Shown here piece by piece: positions 16,027 through 22,575 of a stretch of DNA of 48,597 bases. Source of the DNA: Fusobacterium_C necrophorum_A (GTDB taxonomy: Bacteria; Fusobacteriota; Fusobacteriia; Fusobacteriales; Fusobacteriaceae); the NCBI RefSeq assembly GCF_004134945.1, contig NZ_SBAP01000020.1:1-48597 (forward strand). The letters run 5' to 3'. Below the pieces are notes generated by a model. That model worked only from the letters and a program-made list of their open reading frames with translations. It ran no database searches and was not told where the DNA came from. A program made the position numbers and the translations under genes. Numbering within the stretch: position 1 is the first letter of the stretch; the number at the start of each line of letters is the position of its first letter.

Positions 16027-16108
16027 TATGAACCTCCAAATATAGCTTTTTAATAAGTTCTACAGCTTTTTCCATTCTTTCTTTATAACTTATTTCATTT
16101 CTTTTCAT
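15989..16108 (-). CDS. Small ORF overlapping the serine recombinase start
   Basis: A 39-residue frame (MKRNEISYKERMEKAVELIK, ending CGVCESVN) starts at 16108, 3 bases after a strong GGAGGATTT-type site, and runs 38 bases into the recombinase gene. The ribosome site and coding-like helix suggest it is translated, perhaps coupling recombinase expression. I know no family for it. Confidence 0.4.
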   Translation of the reverse strand: MKRNEISYKERMEKAVELIKKLYLEVHNENSCGVCESVN

Positions 16109-16157
16109 AAATCCTCCAAAAATAGAATCAATTTAGTTTTAAATAAAAGTAAAAAAA

Positions 16158-16343
16158 TTAAACATATCTCTCTACGAAAGTTAAATATTGTCTGCTATAA
16201 GTTCCTTGATTGTTATAATTATAATCAAGACGTATCTTATTTCCAGTAATATTTTCAATTGCGGTTCTTACTTCTGACAGAGAATCATAAATTCCCAATA
16301 ATATTTTATTTTTAGTATCATACAATTTGTATCTAGTTTTCAT
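16158..16343 (-). CDS. Small prophage protein, unknown function
   Basis: The product is about 61 residues (MKTRYKLYDTKNKILLGIYD, ending FVERYV), likely a small beta-alpha fold. I chose the ATG at 16343, 9 bases after AGGAG; an ATG three codons earlier abuts the site. It lies in the leftward early operon behind the 16356-16796 gene. No family recognised. Confidence 0.5.
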   Translation of the reverse strand: MKTRYKLYDTKNKILLGIYDSLSEVRTAIENITGNKIRLDYNYNNQGTYSRQYLTFVERYV

Positions 16344-16355
16344 ATTATTCATCTC

Positions 16356-16796
16356 CTAGTATCTTGATTTTTTATCAAAATTAGAAATTATATATTTATA
16401 TTTATTAGGATTTTCTAAATAAATAATTTCAACATTTTTAACACAATAAAAATCAGGCTCATATCCAAATTCTTCTTGAAACGTCCGGATACATTGTTTT
16501 ATTCTATCATTGAAAATTTTCTGATGTTTTGCAGAAAGCTTCATATAGTCATTTGCAACATCATAATATTCATCCCAAGCATTATCATTCATTTTTTCAC
16601 ATAATAGCTCTCCAAAATTGCTATGTTCTTCATAAAATTCTGCGATTCCTATATATACCTTTTCATCTTCATAATTTCTTTCTTTTTCCCACTCATTTCT
16701 GGCTGCTTGAATAGCTTCTTCTTTAGTGTCAAATAGCCCTCCAAAATTATCTTGGTCACAGTTCCAGCAATAAGCCCATTGTTCTTTATTTTTCAT
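16356..16796 (-). CDS. Prophage early protein with cysteine pair, unknown function
   Basis: The 146-residue acidic protein begins MKNKEQWAYCWNCDQDNFGG, has a helical region (TKEEAIQAARNEWEKERN) and ends with a basic NFDKKSRY. The CWNC pair could bind metal. The ATG at 16796 follows ATGGAGGAAAT and overlaps the MmcB-like gene by 4 bases; earlier in-frame starts would sit deep inside that gene. The N-terminal segment resembles short phage proteins that sense surface residues, but I cannot name a family. Confidence 0.55.
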   Translation of the reverse strand: MKNKEQWAYCWNCDQDNFGGLFDTKEEAIQAARNEWEKERNYEDEKVYIGIAEFYEEHSNFGELLCEKMNDNAWDEYYDVANDYMKLSAKHQKIFNDRIKQCIRTFQEEFGYEPDFYCVKNVEIIYLENPNKYKYIISNFDKKSRY

Positions 16797-17308
16797 ATTT
16801 CCTCCATATTTTTCTTTTTTAAAGCTATATTTTCTTTTAATGTTGCCCAGTATCGTAGAGAAGATAATCTCCACATTTCCCAAACAACTTCTTCAGACAC
16901 TTTCTGCACATCTTTATTTATGTGTGCTTTTCTGAATTCTTTTACAATATATTGAAATTCTTTTTTTGATTCATAAAAATGATAAACTGTAACTTCTTTA
17001 TATTCTACAGTCCAAATCCCAAATTTTTTTGGGATAATTTCTTCTGCTTTTTCTAAAATTTCTTCAGGGATACAGAATATAACTTTTTTTAATCTATTGT
17101 CATTGTGACCATGCTTCTTTTTTAAATCTGCTTTTATATCTGCGATGGACACTTTAATCTCAATTTCTGTTAAGTAATTATTTTTACTGCAAAGAAGCAT
17201 ATCACATTCATGATTGACAATATATCCTCTTTGGACTCGAGGAAGGATTGCTTTGTTCTTTTTAAAACAATAATAAAATAAAGCAAGCTCTATTTCAGAT
17301 GTTAGCAT
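16793..17308 (-). CDS. MmcB-like PD-(D/E)XK nuclease-fold protein
   Basis: The 171-residue protein has HECDMLLCSKNNYLTEIEIK followed by VSIADIKADLKKKHGHND, matching the MmcB-type D...E-x-K core plus a K-x-x-x-H segment, then VIFCIPEEI and FGIWTV, all in the order expected for that family. MmcB proteins are linked to DNA repair and have a nuclease-like fold. In a phage early operon it may process DNA during replication or act on host DNA. The catalytic Asp and Glu-x-Lys appear intact. Confidence 0.65.
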   Translation of the reverse strand: MLTSEIELALFYYCFKKNKAILPRVQRGYIVNHECDMLLCSKNNYLTEIEIKVSIADIKADLKKKHGHNDNRLKKVIFCIPEEILEKAEEIIPKKFGIWTVEYKEVTVYHFYESKKEFQYIVKEFRKAHINKDVQKVSEEVVWEMWRLSSLRYWATLKENIALKKKNMEEI

Positions 17309-17316
17309 TTTTACCT

Positions 17317-17688
17317 TTACTCCTTTTTCATATTTAATGCATCAAAATCACTATTTTCATAAATATTCCCAAGTATTTCGATTGTAGAGCCCTCTTGAAA
17401 TAATAAAACACTAGTATATCCATTATCTACAAGAAAAGATCCATCATTAAATACGACTTCTCCTATTATTTCAGTTGCTCCGGGAGTAGAAGATGCTATA
17501 GAAACTATATCTCCCTCGTAAATTTCTTTTTCATTTCGGTCCTTCATTTCTGTACATTGCATAATTTCGAAACATCTCTGTTCTGGAGTCCCTGGAAAAA
17601 TTTCCCAAGCAGGTAAAAAGAAAATATCTCCCCATGTTCTCATTTTTTTACTAAGAATATTCCATACTCTAAATTCAAATTTTCTCAT
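17317..17688 (-). CDS. YopX-family phage protein
   Basis: The 123-residue protein shows the YopX pattern: FEFRVWNILSKKM at the start, MQCTEMKDRNEKEIYEGDIV in the middle, and EILGNIYEN near the end. YopX proteins are common in early regions of Firmicute and Fusobacterium phages and have no established function. The gene overlaps its upstream neighbour by 14 bases and uses GGAGGTTAGAG. Confidence 0.88.
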   Translation of the reverse strand: MRKFEFRVWNILSKKMRTWGDIFFLPAWEIFPGTPEQRCFEIMQCTEMKDRNEKEIYEGDIVSIASSTPGATEIIGEVVFNDGSFLVDNGYTSVLLFQEGSTIEILGNIYENSDFDALNMKKE

Positions 17689-18352
17689 CTCTAACCTCCG
17701 AACCTATTTTTTTTCTTTCTAAAATTTCTTTTCCTTCTTTGTAGCCTTGGACAAAACTCTCAAAATCAAAGTTTTTCGCTTTTTTGTCTAAATAATTGTT
17801 TCTTAAACTTTTACGAAGTTTTTGCTTTTTATAGTAATCAATAACGTCTTTTTGAGGAACAATCATAAGAGCTTTTGTTCGCAAACTCATATGCTCATGA
17901 ATACCGAATAAAAAGCCTTGAATGAACGACTTATAAATTCCAACCGCAGATCCAAATTTTTTTCTGAATTTGTATACTTTTTGATTAGCTAAAAAATCTC
18001 CAGTTTCAAACAAAAATATAAAAACTTCTTCTAAGACAATTAAGTCTTTGATTTCTCCAAAGAAATGAATTTCTTTTAAACTGGGATTGTAAGCAGAGAA
18101 ACAACGAAAATTACTTGATAATTCTCCTGATAAATCTATTTGCCATGATTTCCATTTTTTCAATTTCACAATTTTTTTCGTAATTTCTCGATTGTCATTT
18201 TCATTCCAAATTCCTAGTTCTATGTTATATTTTGTAATCAATTCTTGAGCTTTTGTTGCGGCAAGAATAGCCTCTTCTTGATTCGGATTATTTTCCGACA
18301 ATCTTAGAAGTTTCTTTATTTTTTCTCTTAAGATATCCAATTTATTTTTCAT
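17675..18352 (-). CDS. DUF2786-domain phage protein
   Basis: The first 50 residues (REKIKKLLRLSENNPNQEEA, then AATKAQELITKYNIEL) match the DUF2786 helical domain. The remaining 170 residues are basic and contain SFIQGFLFGIHEHMSLRTKA. DUF2786 proteins occur in phages and plasmids, often near DNA-handling genes, with unknown activity. A GAAGGAGATAT site precedes the ATG. It is in the early operon between small genes and YopX. Confidence 0.8.
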   Translation of the reverse strand: MKNKLDILREKIKKLLRLSENNPNQEEAILAATKAQELITKYNIELGIWNENDNREITKKIVKLKKWKSWQIDLSGELSSNFRCFSAYNPSLKEIHFFGEIKDLIVLEEVFIFLFETGDFLANQKVYKFRKKFGSAVGIYKSFIQGFLFGIHEHMSLRTKALMIVPQKDVIDYYKKQKLRKSLRNNYLDKKAKNFDFESFVQGYKEGKEILERKKIGSEVRDEKI

Positions 18353-18368
18353 ATATCTCCTTCAATAA

Positions 18369-18473
18369 TTATTTTGAAAATCGCATAGCAACATAGACAG
18401 CTTTGTTACCAGCAGCAAGATCCATAGATATAAATTCATAACCTTGTTCTGAATAGATTTTCATTTGGCTCAT
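18369..18473 (-). CDS. Small ORF overlapping a signal-peptide ORF
   Basis: A 34-residue frame (MSQMKIYSEQGYEFISMDLA onward) begins inside the 18436-18564 gene in another frame. Its sequence looks coding, and together with the upstream frame it may be one frameshifted gene of about 65 residues. No good ribosome site precedes this ATG, which favours the frameshift view. Confidence 0.35.
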   Translation of the reverse strand: MSQMKIYSEQGYEFISMDLAAGNKAVYVAMRFSK

Positions 18474-18564
18474 ATTTATTTACTATAACTTTATCCTCTG
18501 AAGAAGCAGTAGCACATATTAAGACAGATAAGATAATAGCTAGTTTCTTTTGTACTTGTTTCAT
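18436..18564 (-). CDS. Small putative secreted or lipoprotein-like peptide
   Basis: The 42-residue product starts MKQVQKKLAIILSVLICATA, a typical signal peptide with a cysteine near its end, followed by a short charged tail. AGGGGGAGG precedes the ATG, and it overlaps the 18561-18656 stop by 4 bases. The mature part is too short for a stable domain unless it continues into the overlapping frame. Confidence 0.45.
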   Translation of the reverse strand: MKQVQKKLAIILSVLICATASSEDKVIVNKYEPNENLFRTRL

Positions 18565-18656
18565 TTCCTCCCCCTAAGTTTTATAAAAAATGTGAAAGGA
18601 TTTCGCTCCATATATTCAAAGTTTCCATATTTTGTTTTTATAATTTTAATTTTCAT
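18561..18656 (-). CDS. Tiny basic prophage peptide
   Basis: A 31-residue frame (MKIKIIKTKYGNFEYMERNP onward) starts 4 bases after GGGGG and 9 bases after the stop of the DUF3102-like gene, and overlaps the next ORF by 4 bases. The spacing pattern suggests a genuine operon member. No family recognised. Confidence 0.4.
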   Translation of the reverse strand: MKIKIIKTKYGNFEYMERNPFTFFIKLRGRK

Positions 18657-18665
18657 AAAGCCCCC

Positions 18666-19337
18666 TTAAGAAAGCATTTCATCAATTGTATGCTGATTTT
18701 CATCATCCGTTTTAGTTGGATCGTATTTTTTATATTTTAATAATTCTTGCAATTCTTTGATGTATTGTTGCAGCTCTTTTTTAAATGCAGTAATATCTTC
18801 TGCAGGAAGATTTTCCATTCTTTTTTCTATTTTTTTAATTTTTTTAAAATTAAAGTATTTTTCTCCTGTTTTTTTAAAATCCATTTCGTTTTTCTCCATA
18901 GCAGGAGCTAATAATTCTTTGATGTCTTTTGCCATTGTTACATTTCCTTGTAAAATTGCTAATTGGTCATCATAGAGGACATCTTTGTGCGTTAATGTCT
19001 TTATAGCTAAATCACTCAAAGAGAAAACTTTTTCTTGATAATCCGGAAAAAAAGTATATAGTTGCCATCTCTTTAAAAGCACAGAAACCATATCTTTACT
19101 TAATCCGATGCTTTCATACCAAGCCATGAAGCTGTCTGTTTTCTTCAATGCTTCTGAAATATTGTATAAAGATTCACAAAGACCGAATAAGTTATTTCGA
19201 TACTTTCGAAATGTGTTCATAAAAATTTTTTCGTTTTCTTCCACTATTTCTTGATCTTCTTGAGAGATTCCTAAAGCACAAAAATCAAACTTTTTCACTT
19301 CAAGTGCATTTTCTAAATCTTGAAAAATATCATTCAT
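18666..19337 (-). CDS. DUF3102-like protein, candidate ParB/partition partner
   Basis: The 223-residue protein has LFGLCESLYNISEALKKTDS and FMAWYESIGLSKDMVSVLLK, which resemble the DUF3102 region, with a helix-turn-helix-like centre. A lysine-rich coiled coil (KKIKKIEKRMEN) and an acidic tail follow. DUF3102 proteins often sit beside ParA ATPases on mobile elements. The ATG at 19337 follows AAGGTG and overlaps the ParA stop by 8 bases. I infer a DNA-binding partition partner; no parS site was found by eye. Confidence 0.5.
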   Translation of the reverse strand: MNDIFQDLENALEVKKFDFCALGISQEDQEIVEENEKIFMNTFRKYRNNLFGLCESLYNISEALKKTDSFMAWYESIGLSKDMVSVLLKRWQLYTFFPDYQEKVFSLSDLAIKTLTHKDVLYDDQLAILQGNVTMAKDIKELLAPAMEKNEMDFKKTGEKYFNFKKIKKIEKRMENLPAEDITAFKKELQQYIKELQELLKYKKYDPTKTDDENQHTIDEMLS

Positions 19338-20031
19338 CTTCAATCACCTTCCAAACTTCAATGAAAATGTTTTTGAGATAATCAATCTTTTTCGATTTAC
19401 TTTCCCAAATTGTTTTTCCGAATTCGATTAGCTTTGAAATAATAGAACTTTGAGAAATGGGAAAAGCTAAATAAATTCCTGCCCTTGAAAGAATTTTTCC
19501 TAGATTTTCAAGATATTGTTTTTCTAAAGCAGTTCTTCCAACACGATTTGGAATTACTGCTTTGATTCTATTTTTATTTAATTTTGTAATCATGTTATGA
19601 ACCGATTCTGTTGTAACAGAGTCTAAAAATGTTGGAATAATAATACTATCTGCAACAGTTGTAAATTCATCATCTAGCGATAGAATTGGATTTCCATCAA
19701 TGACTATGAACTCAAATTTCTTTTTTAAGAGCTTGATAAAATTAAAAAATAATTCAATTTCATCTACTCTTAATTGAGCTGTTTTAGCCGGAATAAAGAA
19801 AAGATTTTCACGAATTTCATATAAATTTTTTGAGTTATCTTGTAACAAGTCTGATAGATAGTTGATTTCTTTTATTCTTCTTCCAGAGAATGTAAGTATA
19901 TTATTTTGTGGATCCGACGTTAAAATACAAGTTCTCATCCCCAGCATTGCTTTATATGCAGCTAACTGAAGAGTAATCCAAGATTTTCCTACACCGCCTT
20001 TATTGTTTTTTACTAAAATAATTTGCGACAT
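19330..20031 (-). CDS. parA: ParA/Soj-family partition ATPase
   Basis: The 233-residue protein opens with a deviant Walker A, NNKGGVGKSW, with signature K11 and K16, and has FIVIDGNPILSLDD as the Walker B region and IIPTFLDSVTTES as switch II-like. ParA ATPases form dynamic DNA-bound gradients that segregate plasmids; chromosomally integrated phages rarely need one. It lies between the initiator and the DUF3102-like protein, copying a plasmid rep-par order. TAGGAGG lies 5 bases before the ATG. Confidence 0.9.
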   Translation of the reverse strand: MSQIILVKNNKGGVGKSWITLQLAAYKAMLGMRTCILTSDPQNNILTFSGRRIKEINYLSDLLQDNSKNLYEIRENLFFIPAKTAQLRVDEIELFFNFIKLLKKKFEFIVIDGNPILSLDDEFTTVADSIIIPTFLDSVTTESVHNMITKLNKNRIKAVIPNRVGRTALEKQYLENLGKILSRAGIYLAFPISQSSIISKLIEFGKTIWESKSKKIDYLKNIFIEVWKVIEDE

Positions 20032-20033
20032 TT

Positions 20034-20246
20034 TTACCTCCTATTTTTCATATAATTTTCTGGAAGAAGGTCTTTTTTCTTCCAGTATCCAAATTTTACT
20101 TTGTTTATATCAAAGCTTAGCTTTCCCCAGTCTTTACATACTTGAAAAGGCTCTGGTTCTATGCCTAATGCAATTAGTCGAAGTCGGATTTGATTCCATT
20201 CTGTCAAAGGCATTCCAATTTCAATAAAATTTGTAGGTTTAGACAT
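20034..20246 (-). CDS. Small protein between initiator and ParA
   Basis: A 70-residue protein (MSKPTNFIEIGMPLTEWNQI, ending LLPENYMKNRR) overlaps the initiator stop by 8 bases and ends 2 bases before parA. A short segment ELQVCKDWGKLSFDINKVKFG-like region suggests small strands; I recognise no family. Its fixed place suggests a role in replication or partition control. Confidence 0.5.
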   Translation of the reverse strand: MSKPTNFIEIGMPLTEWNQIRLRLIALGIEPEPFQVCKDWGKLSFDINKVKFGYWKKKDLLPENYMKNRR

Positions 20247-21282
20247 GAGAACCTCCTATTCCCATAAAATTTTTTAAGAATCTTTTTTGTTCTGCTTGAA
20301 AAATAGAAGAGACAGAGTCTTTTTCATCTGCAATTTTGATATTCTCTAATTTCTTCCGATATTTTTTATAACATTCTGTGTTTAAGTAATCAGGATTTAC
20401 TTTTTTGATTTTTTCTTCAAAATCTTCAATTGCTTGTAGCTTAGAAGAATTTTTGTATCCATACAGTTCCAAATATGCCAACTGATGATTGTAAATGCCT
20501 TGAATAAAGCTATTTATTTTTTCAGTGGATTGTTCAGCTTCCATTTTTTCTTCTGCCTGAATCCACTGTTCTTTCAGTGCTTTGTATAAAGCACCTTCTC
20601 CCCATTTCTTTTCTTGCATTTTAGAAAGGGCTGCTGCTATTTCTTCTTCTGAAATGTTCCGGTTTAAATTTAAGATATTTTTTATAGTGCCTTTAGAAAT
20701 TTTATGTTTTTCTAAAAGCTCTATTATATATTTATTATTATTTATATTAGCAGTAGTAGTTTTTATATAGCTACTGCTATTATTAGTTGTTGCGGATTTA
20801 CCGTTAACGGTGAATCCGTAAGCGGTGGATTTCTTTTTATTTTCAACACTTTCTTCCGTGTACGGATTTTCAGTAAGTGGTGCTACCGTATTCGTGTTTT
20901 CCGTATACGGTAAATCAGTACACGGTGAAACCGCATTCGGATTTTCAGTACACGGTGATTGAGCAATCAATTCTTGTAGATATTCTTTCTCATCAGAAAT
21001 ATAGAAAATGATTTTAGTAAATCTTCCTTTTTCTCCTTGAAATTGTTTTCTGTACATGTATCCGTGCTGGACTAATTCATTGATAAGTTTATTGATTTTA
21101 TCTCGCCCTAACTCCCCTTCCTTCATCAGAGCAGGAACAGATATTTCCCAATCATCAGGTCTTGCTAATAAAGATACTGCCATTCCTTTTGCTGCAAAAG
21201 AAAGATTACTATTTAAGAGCAATTCATTTGATATGGAAGTATAATTATTCTTCTTTGCTTTTTTTAATATAAATTTGTCCAT
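20239..21282 (-). CDS. Phage/plasmid replication initiator with winged-helix N-terminus
   Basis: The 347-residue protein starts with a winged-helix domain (SISNELLLNSNLSFAAKGMA, then LARPDDWEISVPALMKEGEL and INELVQHGYMYRKQ), typical of phage replisome organisers. A low-complexity linker of pentapeptide units (SPCTE, NPNAV, SPCTD, LPYTE, NTNTV, APLTE, NPYTE) at about 108-143 is encoded by 15-nt DNA iterons. The C-terminal half is helical and may load helicase. The layout parallels lambda O, whose gene contains the origin. ATAGGAGAAATT precedes the ATG. Confidence 0.75.
   Translation of the reverse strand: MDKFILKKAKKNNYTSISNELLLNSNLSFAAKGMAVSLLARPDDWEISVPALMKEGELGRDKINKLINELVQHGYMYRKQFQGEKGRFTKIIFYISDEKEYLQELIAQSPCTENPNAVSPCTDLPYTENTNTVAPLTENPYTEESVENKKKSTAYGFTVNGKSATTNNSSSYIKTTTANINNNKYIIELLEKHKISKGTIKNILNLNRNISEEEIAAALSKMQEKKWGEGALYKALKEQWIQAEEKMEAEQSTEKINSFIQGIYNHQLAYLELYGYKNSSKLQAIEDFEEKIKKVNPDYLNTECYKKYRKKLENIKIADEKDSVSSIFQAEQKRFLKNFMGIGGSHV
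20720..20959. other. Probable replication origin inside the initiator gene: 15-nt iterons plus AT-rich element
   Basis: Seven contiguous 15-nt units occupy 20855-20959, for example TCCGTATACGGTAAA and TCAGTACACGGTGAT. Two more units lie at 20800-20829 in a different reading frame of the same gene, so the DNA, not the peptide, is conserved. The minus-strand pattern is WWYMCCGNNTACKGA. An AT-rich stretch (20720-20785) contains an 8-bp inverted repeat, AGCAGTAG (20749-20756) with CTACTGCT (20771-20778). Iterons beside an unwinding region within the initiator gene is the lambda-type origin pattern. Confidence 0.75.
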
Positions 21283-21290
21283 AATTTCTC

Positions 21291-21530
21291 CTATTCCTCT
21301 TTCACTTCAATAATATCTTGCTTTTCTACCTTTGTTTCAAAGAAATGTTTTAATCTCTCGTAGAAACTTCTTGTAGTAGTTAATGATACAGGCTCAATAG
21401 AATATCCATATCCAAATTGAGCATTTCTTGTTTTTAAGTCTTGCTCTGCTTCAAAATTATTTGTATAAGCAGATAAGCAATCTTTTTCCGGACTTATTAG
21501 AACAAAAATTGTTACAGGATATTTATTCAT
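21291..21530 (-). CDS. Small early prophage protein, unknown function
   Basis: The product is about 79 residues (MNKYPVTIFVLISPEKDCLS, ending QDIIEVKEE), probably a small alpha/beta protein. I chose the ATG at 21530, 5 bases after AGGTGG; the GTG three codons earlier is part of that site. Its start overlaps the stop of the 21523-21618 ORF and it ends 8 bases before the initiator, so it belongs to the replication operon. Confidence 0.5.
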   Translation of the reverse strand: MNKYPVTIFVLISPEKDCLSAYTNNFEAEQDLKTRNAQFGYGYSIEPVSLTTTRSFYERLKHFFETKVEKQDIIEVKEE

Positions 21531-21618
21531 AAAGACCACCTGTAAGTCTTTCTTGAAGTTCTAAAAAAGTGATATTTCCATATTGTTTGATTAAAGCCTT
21601 TAGTGTTTCTAATTTCAT
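21523..21618 (-). CDS. Tiny first gene of the leftward replication operon
   Basis: A 31-residue frame (MKLETLKALIKQYGNITFLE, ending GGLYE) has a very strong site, TAGGAGGTATCTT, and overlaps the next start by 8 bases. It looks like a short amphipathic helical peptide. The strong ribosome site and coupling argue that it is real. Confidence 0.5.
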   Translation of the reverse strand: MKLETLKALIKQYGNITFLELQERLTGGLYE

Positions 21619-21660
21619 AAGATACCTCCTAATAAATTTGAAAAAATGTTGAAAATATAC

Positions 21661-21689
21661 TTGTAACAAACTTTATTATTTGGTATAAT
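21661..21689 (+). promoter_or_regulatory. Promoter of candidate small RNA 2
   Basis: TTGTAA (21661-21666), a 17-base spacer and a perfect TATAAT (21684-21689). The same TTGTAA-17-TATAAT arrangement drives the XRE gene at 22236. Confidence 0.75.
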
Positions 21690-21695
21690 CAATTT

Positions 21696-21776
21696 AGATG
21701 AGGGAGATGTAGCTTCGTTGGTTATATTCTTCTTGAATGAAAAATGAGTGCCTTTGGACGGGGGCTCATTTTTTTT
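21696..21776 (+). ncRNA. Candidate small RNA 2, about 80 nt
   Basis: It begins 6-7 bases after a consensus promoter and ends at a terminator whose arms are AAATGAG (21742-21748) and CTCATTT (21765-21771), followed by eight T. The body has no ORF with a ribosome site. It opposes the start region of the replication operon, lying upstream and divergent, and its terminator also serves the convergent 21775 gene. Role unknown; a regulator of replication or the lysis-lysogeny switch is possible. Confidence 0.6.
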
Positions 21777-22011
21777 ATTTTGCTTCTGAAAGAGAACCGA
21801 AAGTGAAGTAATCTTCTTTGATAGAAGTGAAAGCTTCCCAAATTAGATCCTCCAGTATGCAAAAATCTTCTTTTGGGAGTTTTTTTCTTAATTCTTCCAA
21901 AAACTCCCTGACTTCTGCTTCTTTTCTCAAAGATTTACATTGTAAGTTGTTGCTTAACTCCAATTCTTGTAAAAACCGAACCATTTTCTCTCGTACTTCC
22001 AAATTGATCAC
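21775..22011 (-). CDS. Small leftward prophage protein behind PL
   Basis: The 78-residue maximal product (VREKMVRFLQELELSNNLQC, ending FTFGSLSEAK) is helical and charged; I know no family. The GTG at 22011 lies too close to AGAGG, so the TTG at 22002 (8 bases from AGAGGTG) may be the true start. Upstream, GGGAGGTATTT precedes an ATG that opens only MKF-stop, a leader or decayed start. It is the first gene transcribed from the leftward switch promoter. Confidence 0.5.
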   Translation of the reverse strand: MINLEVREKMVRFLQELELSNNLQCKSLRKEAEVREFLEELRKKLPKEDFCILEDLIWEAFTSIKEDYFTFGSLSEAK

Positions 22012-22063
22012 ACCTCTTTTTATTAAAATTTCATAAATACCTCCCTATTTTTTATTTTTTTGT

Positions 22064-22102
22064 GATATTATTAGTTATATTTTTTAAATAACTAATAATA
22101 TC
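22064..22102. repeat. 15-bp perfect inverted repeat in the switch region
   Basis: GATATTATTAGTTAT and ATAACTAATAATATC are exact complements around 9 bases. It lies in the leader of the leftward switch promoter, where it could fold as an AU-rich RNA stem or be an operator. The half-site TTAGTTA recurs nearby around 22114 and 22138, which favours protein binding. Confidence 0.7.
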
Positions 22103-22124
22103 TTTTAATTTATTAGTTAAATGA

Positions 22125-22153
22125 ATGATACAACTATTTAGTTAACTTGTCAA
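22125..22153 (-). promoter_or_regulatory. Leftward switch promoter (PL-like)
   Basis: On the minus strand TTGACA (plus 22148-22153), a 17-base spacer and TATCAT (plus 22125-22130). The -35 lies inside the palindrome AACTT-GTC-AAGTT (22144-22156), so a bound repressor would block it. Confidence 0.75.
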
Positions 22154-22156
22154 GTT
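22144..22156. promoter_or_regulatory. Palindromic operator AACTT-N3-AAGTT, copy 1
   Basis: The 13-base palindrome covers the -35 of the leftward promoter. It is followed by TTTTATACAAT, giving a 16-base identity AAGTTTTTTATACAAT (22152-22167) with 23585-23600. A further palindrome ATACAA-TTAG-TTGTAT spans 22161-22176. Confidence 0.6.
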
Positions 22157-22184
22157 TTTTATACAATTAGTTGTATGATTATTC

Positions 22185-22213
22185 TTGTAAGTTGTTTAAT
22201 TTAATGGTATAAT
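22185..22213 (+). promoter_or_regulatory. Rightward switch promoter (PR-like) for the XRE gene
   Basis: TTGTAA (22185-22190), a 17-base spacer and TATAAT (22208-22213), then AAAGGAGG and the ATG at 22236. It diverges from the leftward promoter with about 30 bases between the -35 boxes. Confidence 0.75.
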
Positions 22214-22235
22214 TGCGAAAAAAAGGAGGTATTTT

Positions 22236-22460
22236 ATGATTAAAAATTATTTATCAAAACTGATGGGCGAAAAGAGATACTCTATCGTTGAAGTTGCCCA
22301 AAAAACGGGAATGAGTCCTACAACAATATCTAATCTCTATAATGAAAAAGTAAAAAGATTAGATTTTGATACTTTAGAAAAATTATGCATACTTTTTAAT
22401 TGTAGAGTTCAAGATATTATAGAATACATTCCTGATGACGAGCCATCTGCTGAATATTAA
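22236..22460 (+). CDS. Small XRE-family (Cro/CI-like) repressor
   Basis: The 74-residue protein is a single helix-turn-helix domain (YSIVEVAQKTGMSPTTISNL, then LCILFNCRVQDIIEYIP). It lacks an S24 domain, so it is Cro-like or a short CI. It is transcribed from the rightward arm of a divergent pair whose operators it may bind. The S24 repressor at 23696 is the likely lysogeny repressor, which would make this the antagonist; the roles could be reversed. Confidence 0.82.
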   Translation: MIKNYLSKLMGEKRYSIVEVAQKTGMSPTTISNLYNEKVKRLDFDTLEKLCILFNCRVQDIIEYIPDDEPSAEY

Positions 22461-22575
22461 ATACTCAATGGCACAGTTGATTAGTAGTTTACTTTGGGGA
22501 AGGTCAACTATTAAAATTGGAGATAATCAACCATGCTATTCAGTATTTGATAAAATAGGAGATGAGTATTTGTGA
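22435..22575 (+). CDS. Small ORF bridging the XRE gene and the 22572 gene
   Basis: A 46-residue frame (MTSHLLNIKYSMAQLISSLL, ending FDKIGDEYL) starts inside the XRE gene, with a second ATG at 22468, and overlaps the GTG of the next gene by 4 bases. The chain of overlaps suggests translational coupling, but no strong ribosome site is present. Confidence 0.35.
   Translation: MTSHLLNIKYSMAQLISSLLWGRSTIKIGDNQPCYSVFDKIGDEYL

Noticed and set aside
18353..18665. parS centromere for ParA
   Set aside because: I looked for repeated palindromes around the partition genes and saw none; this stretch holds three small frames instead.
20855..20959. Possible CRISPR array
   Set aside because: The 15-nt units are contiguous without spacers, vary in sequence and lie inside an intact protein gene; they fit iterons.
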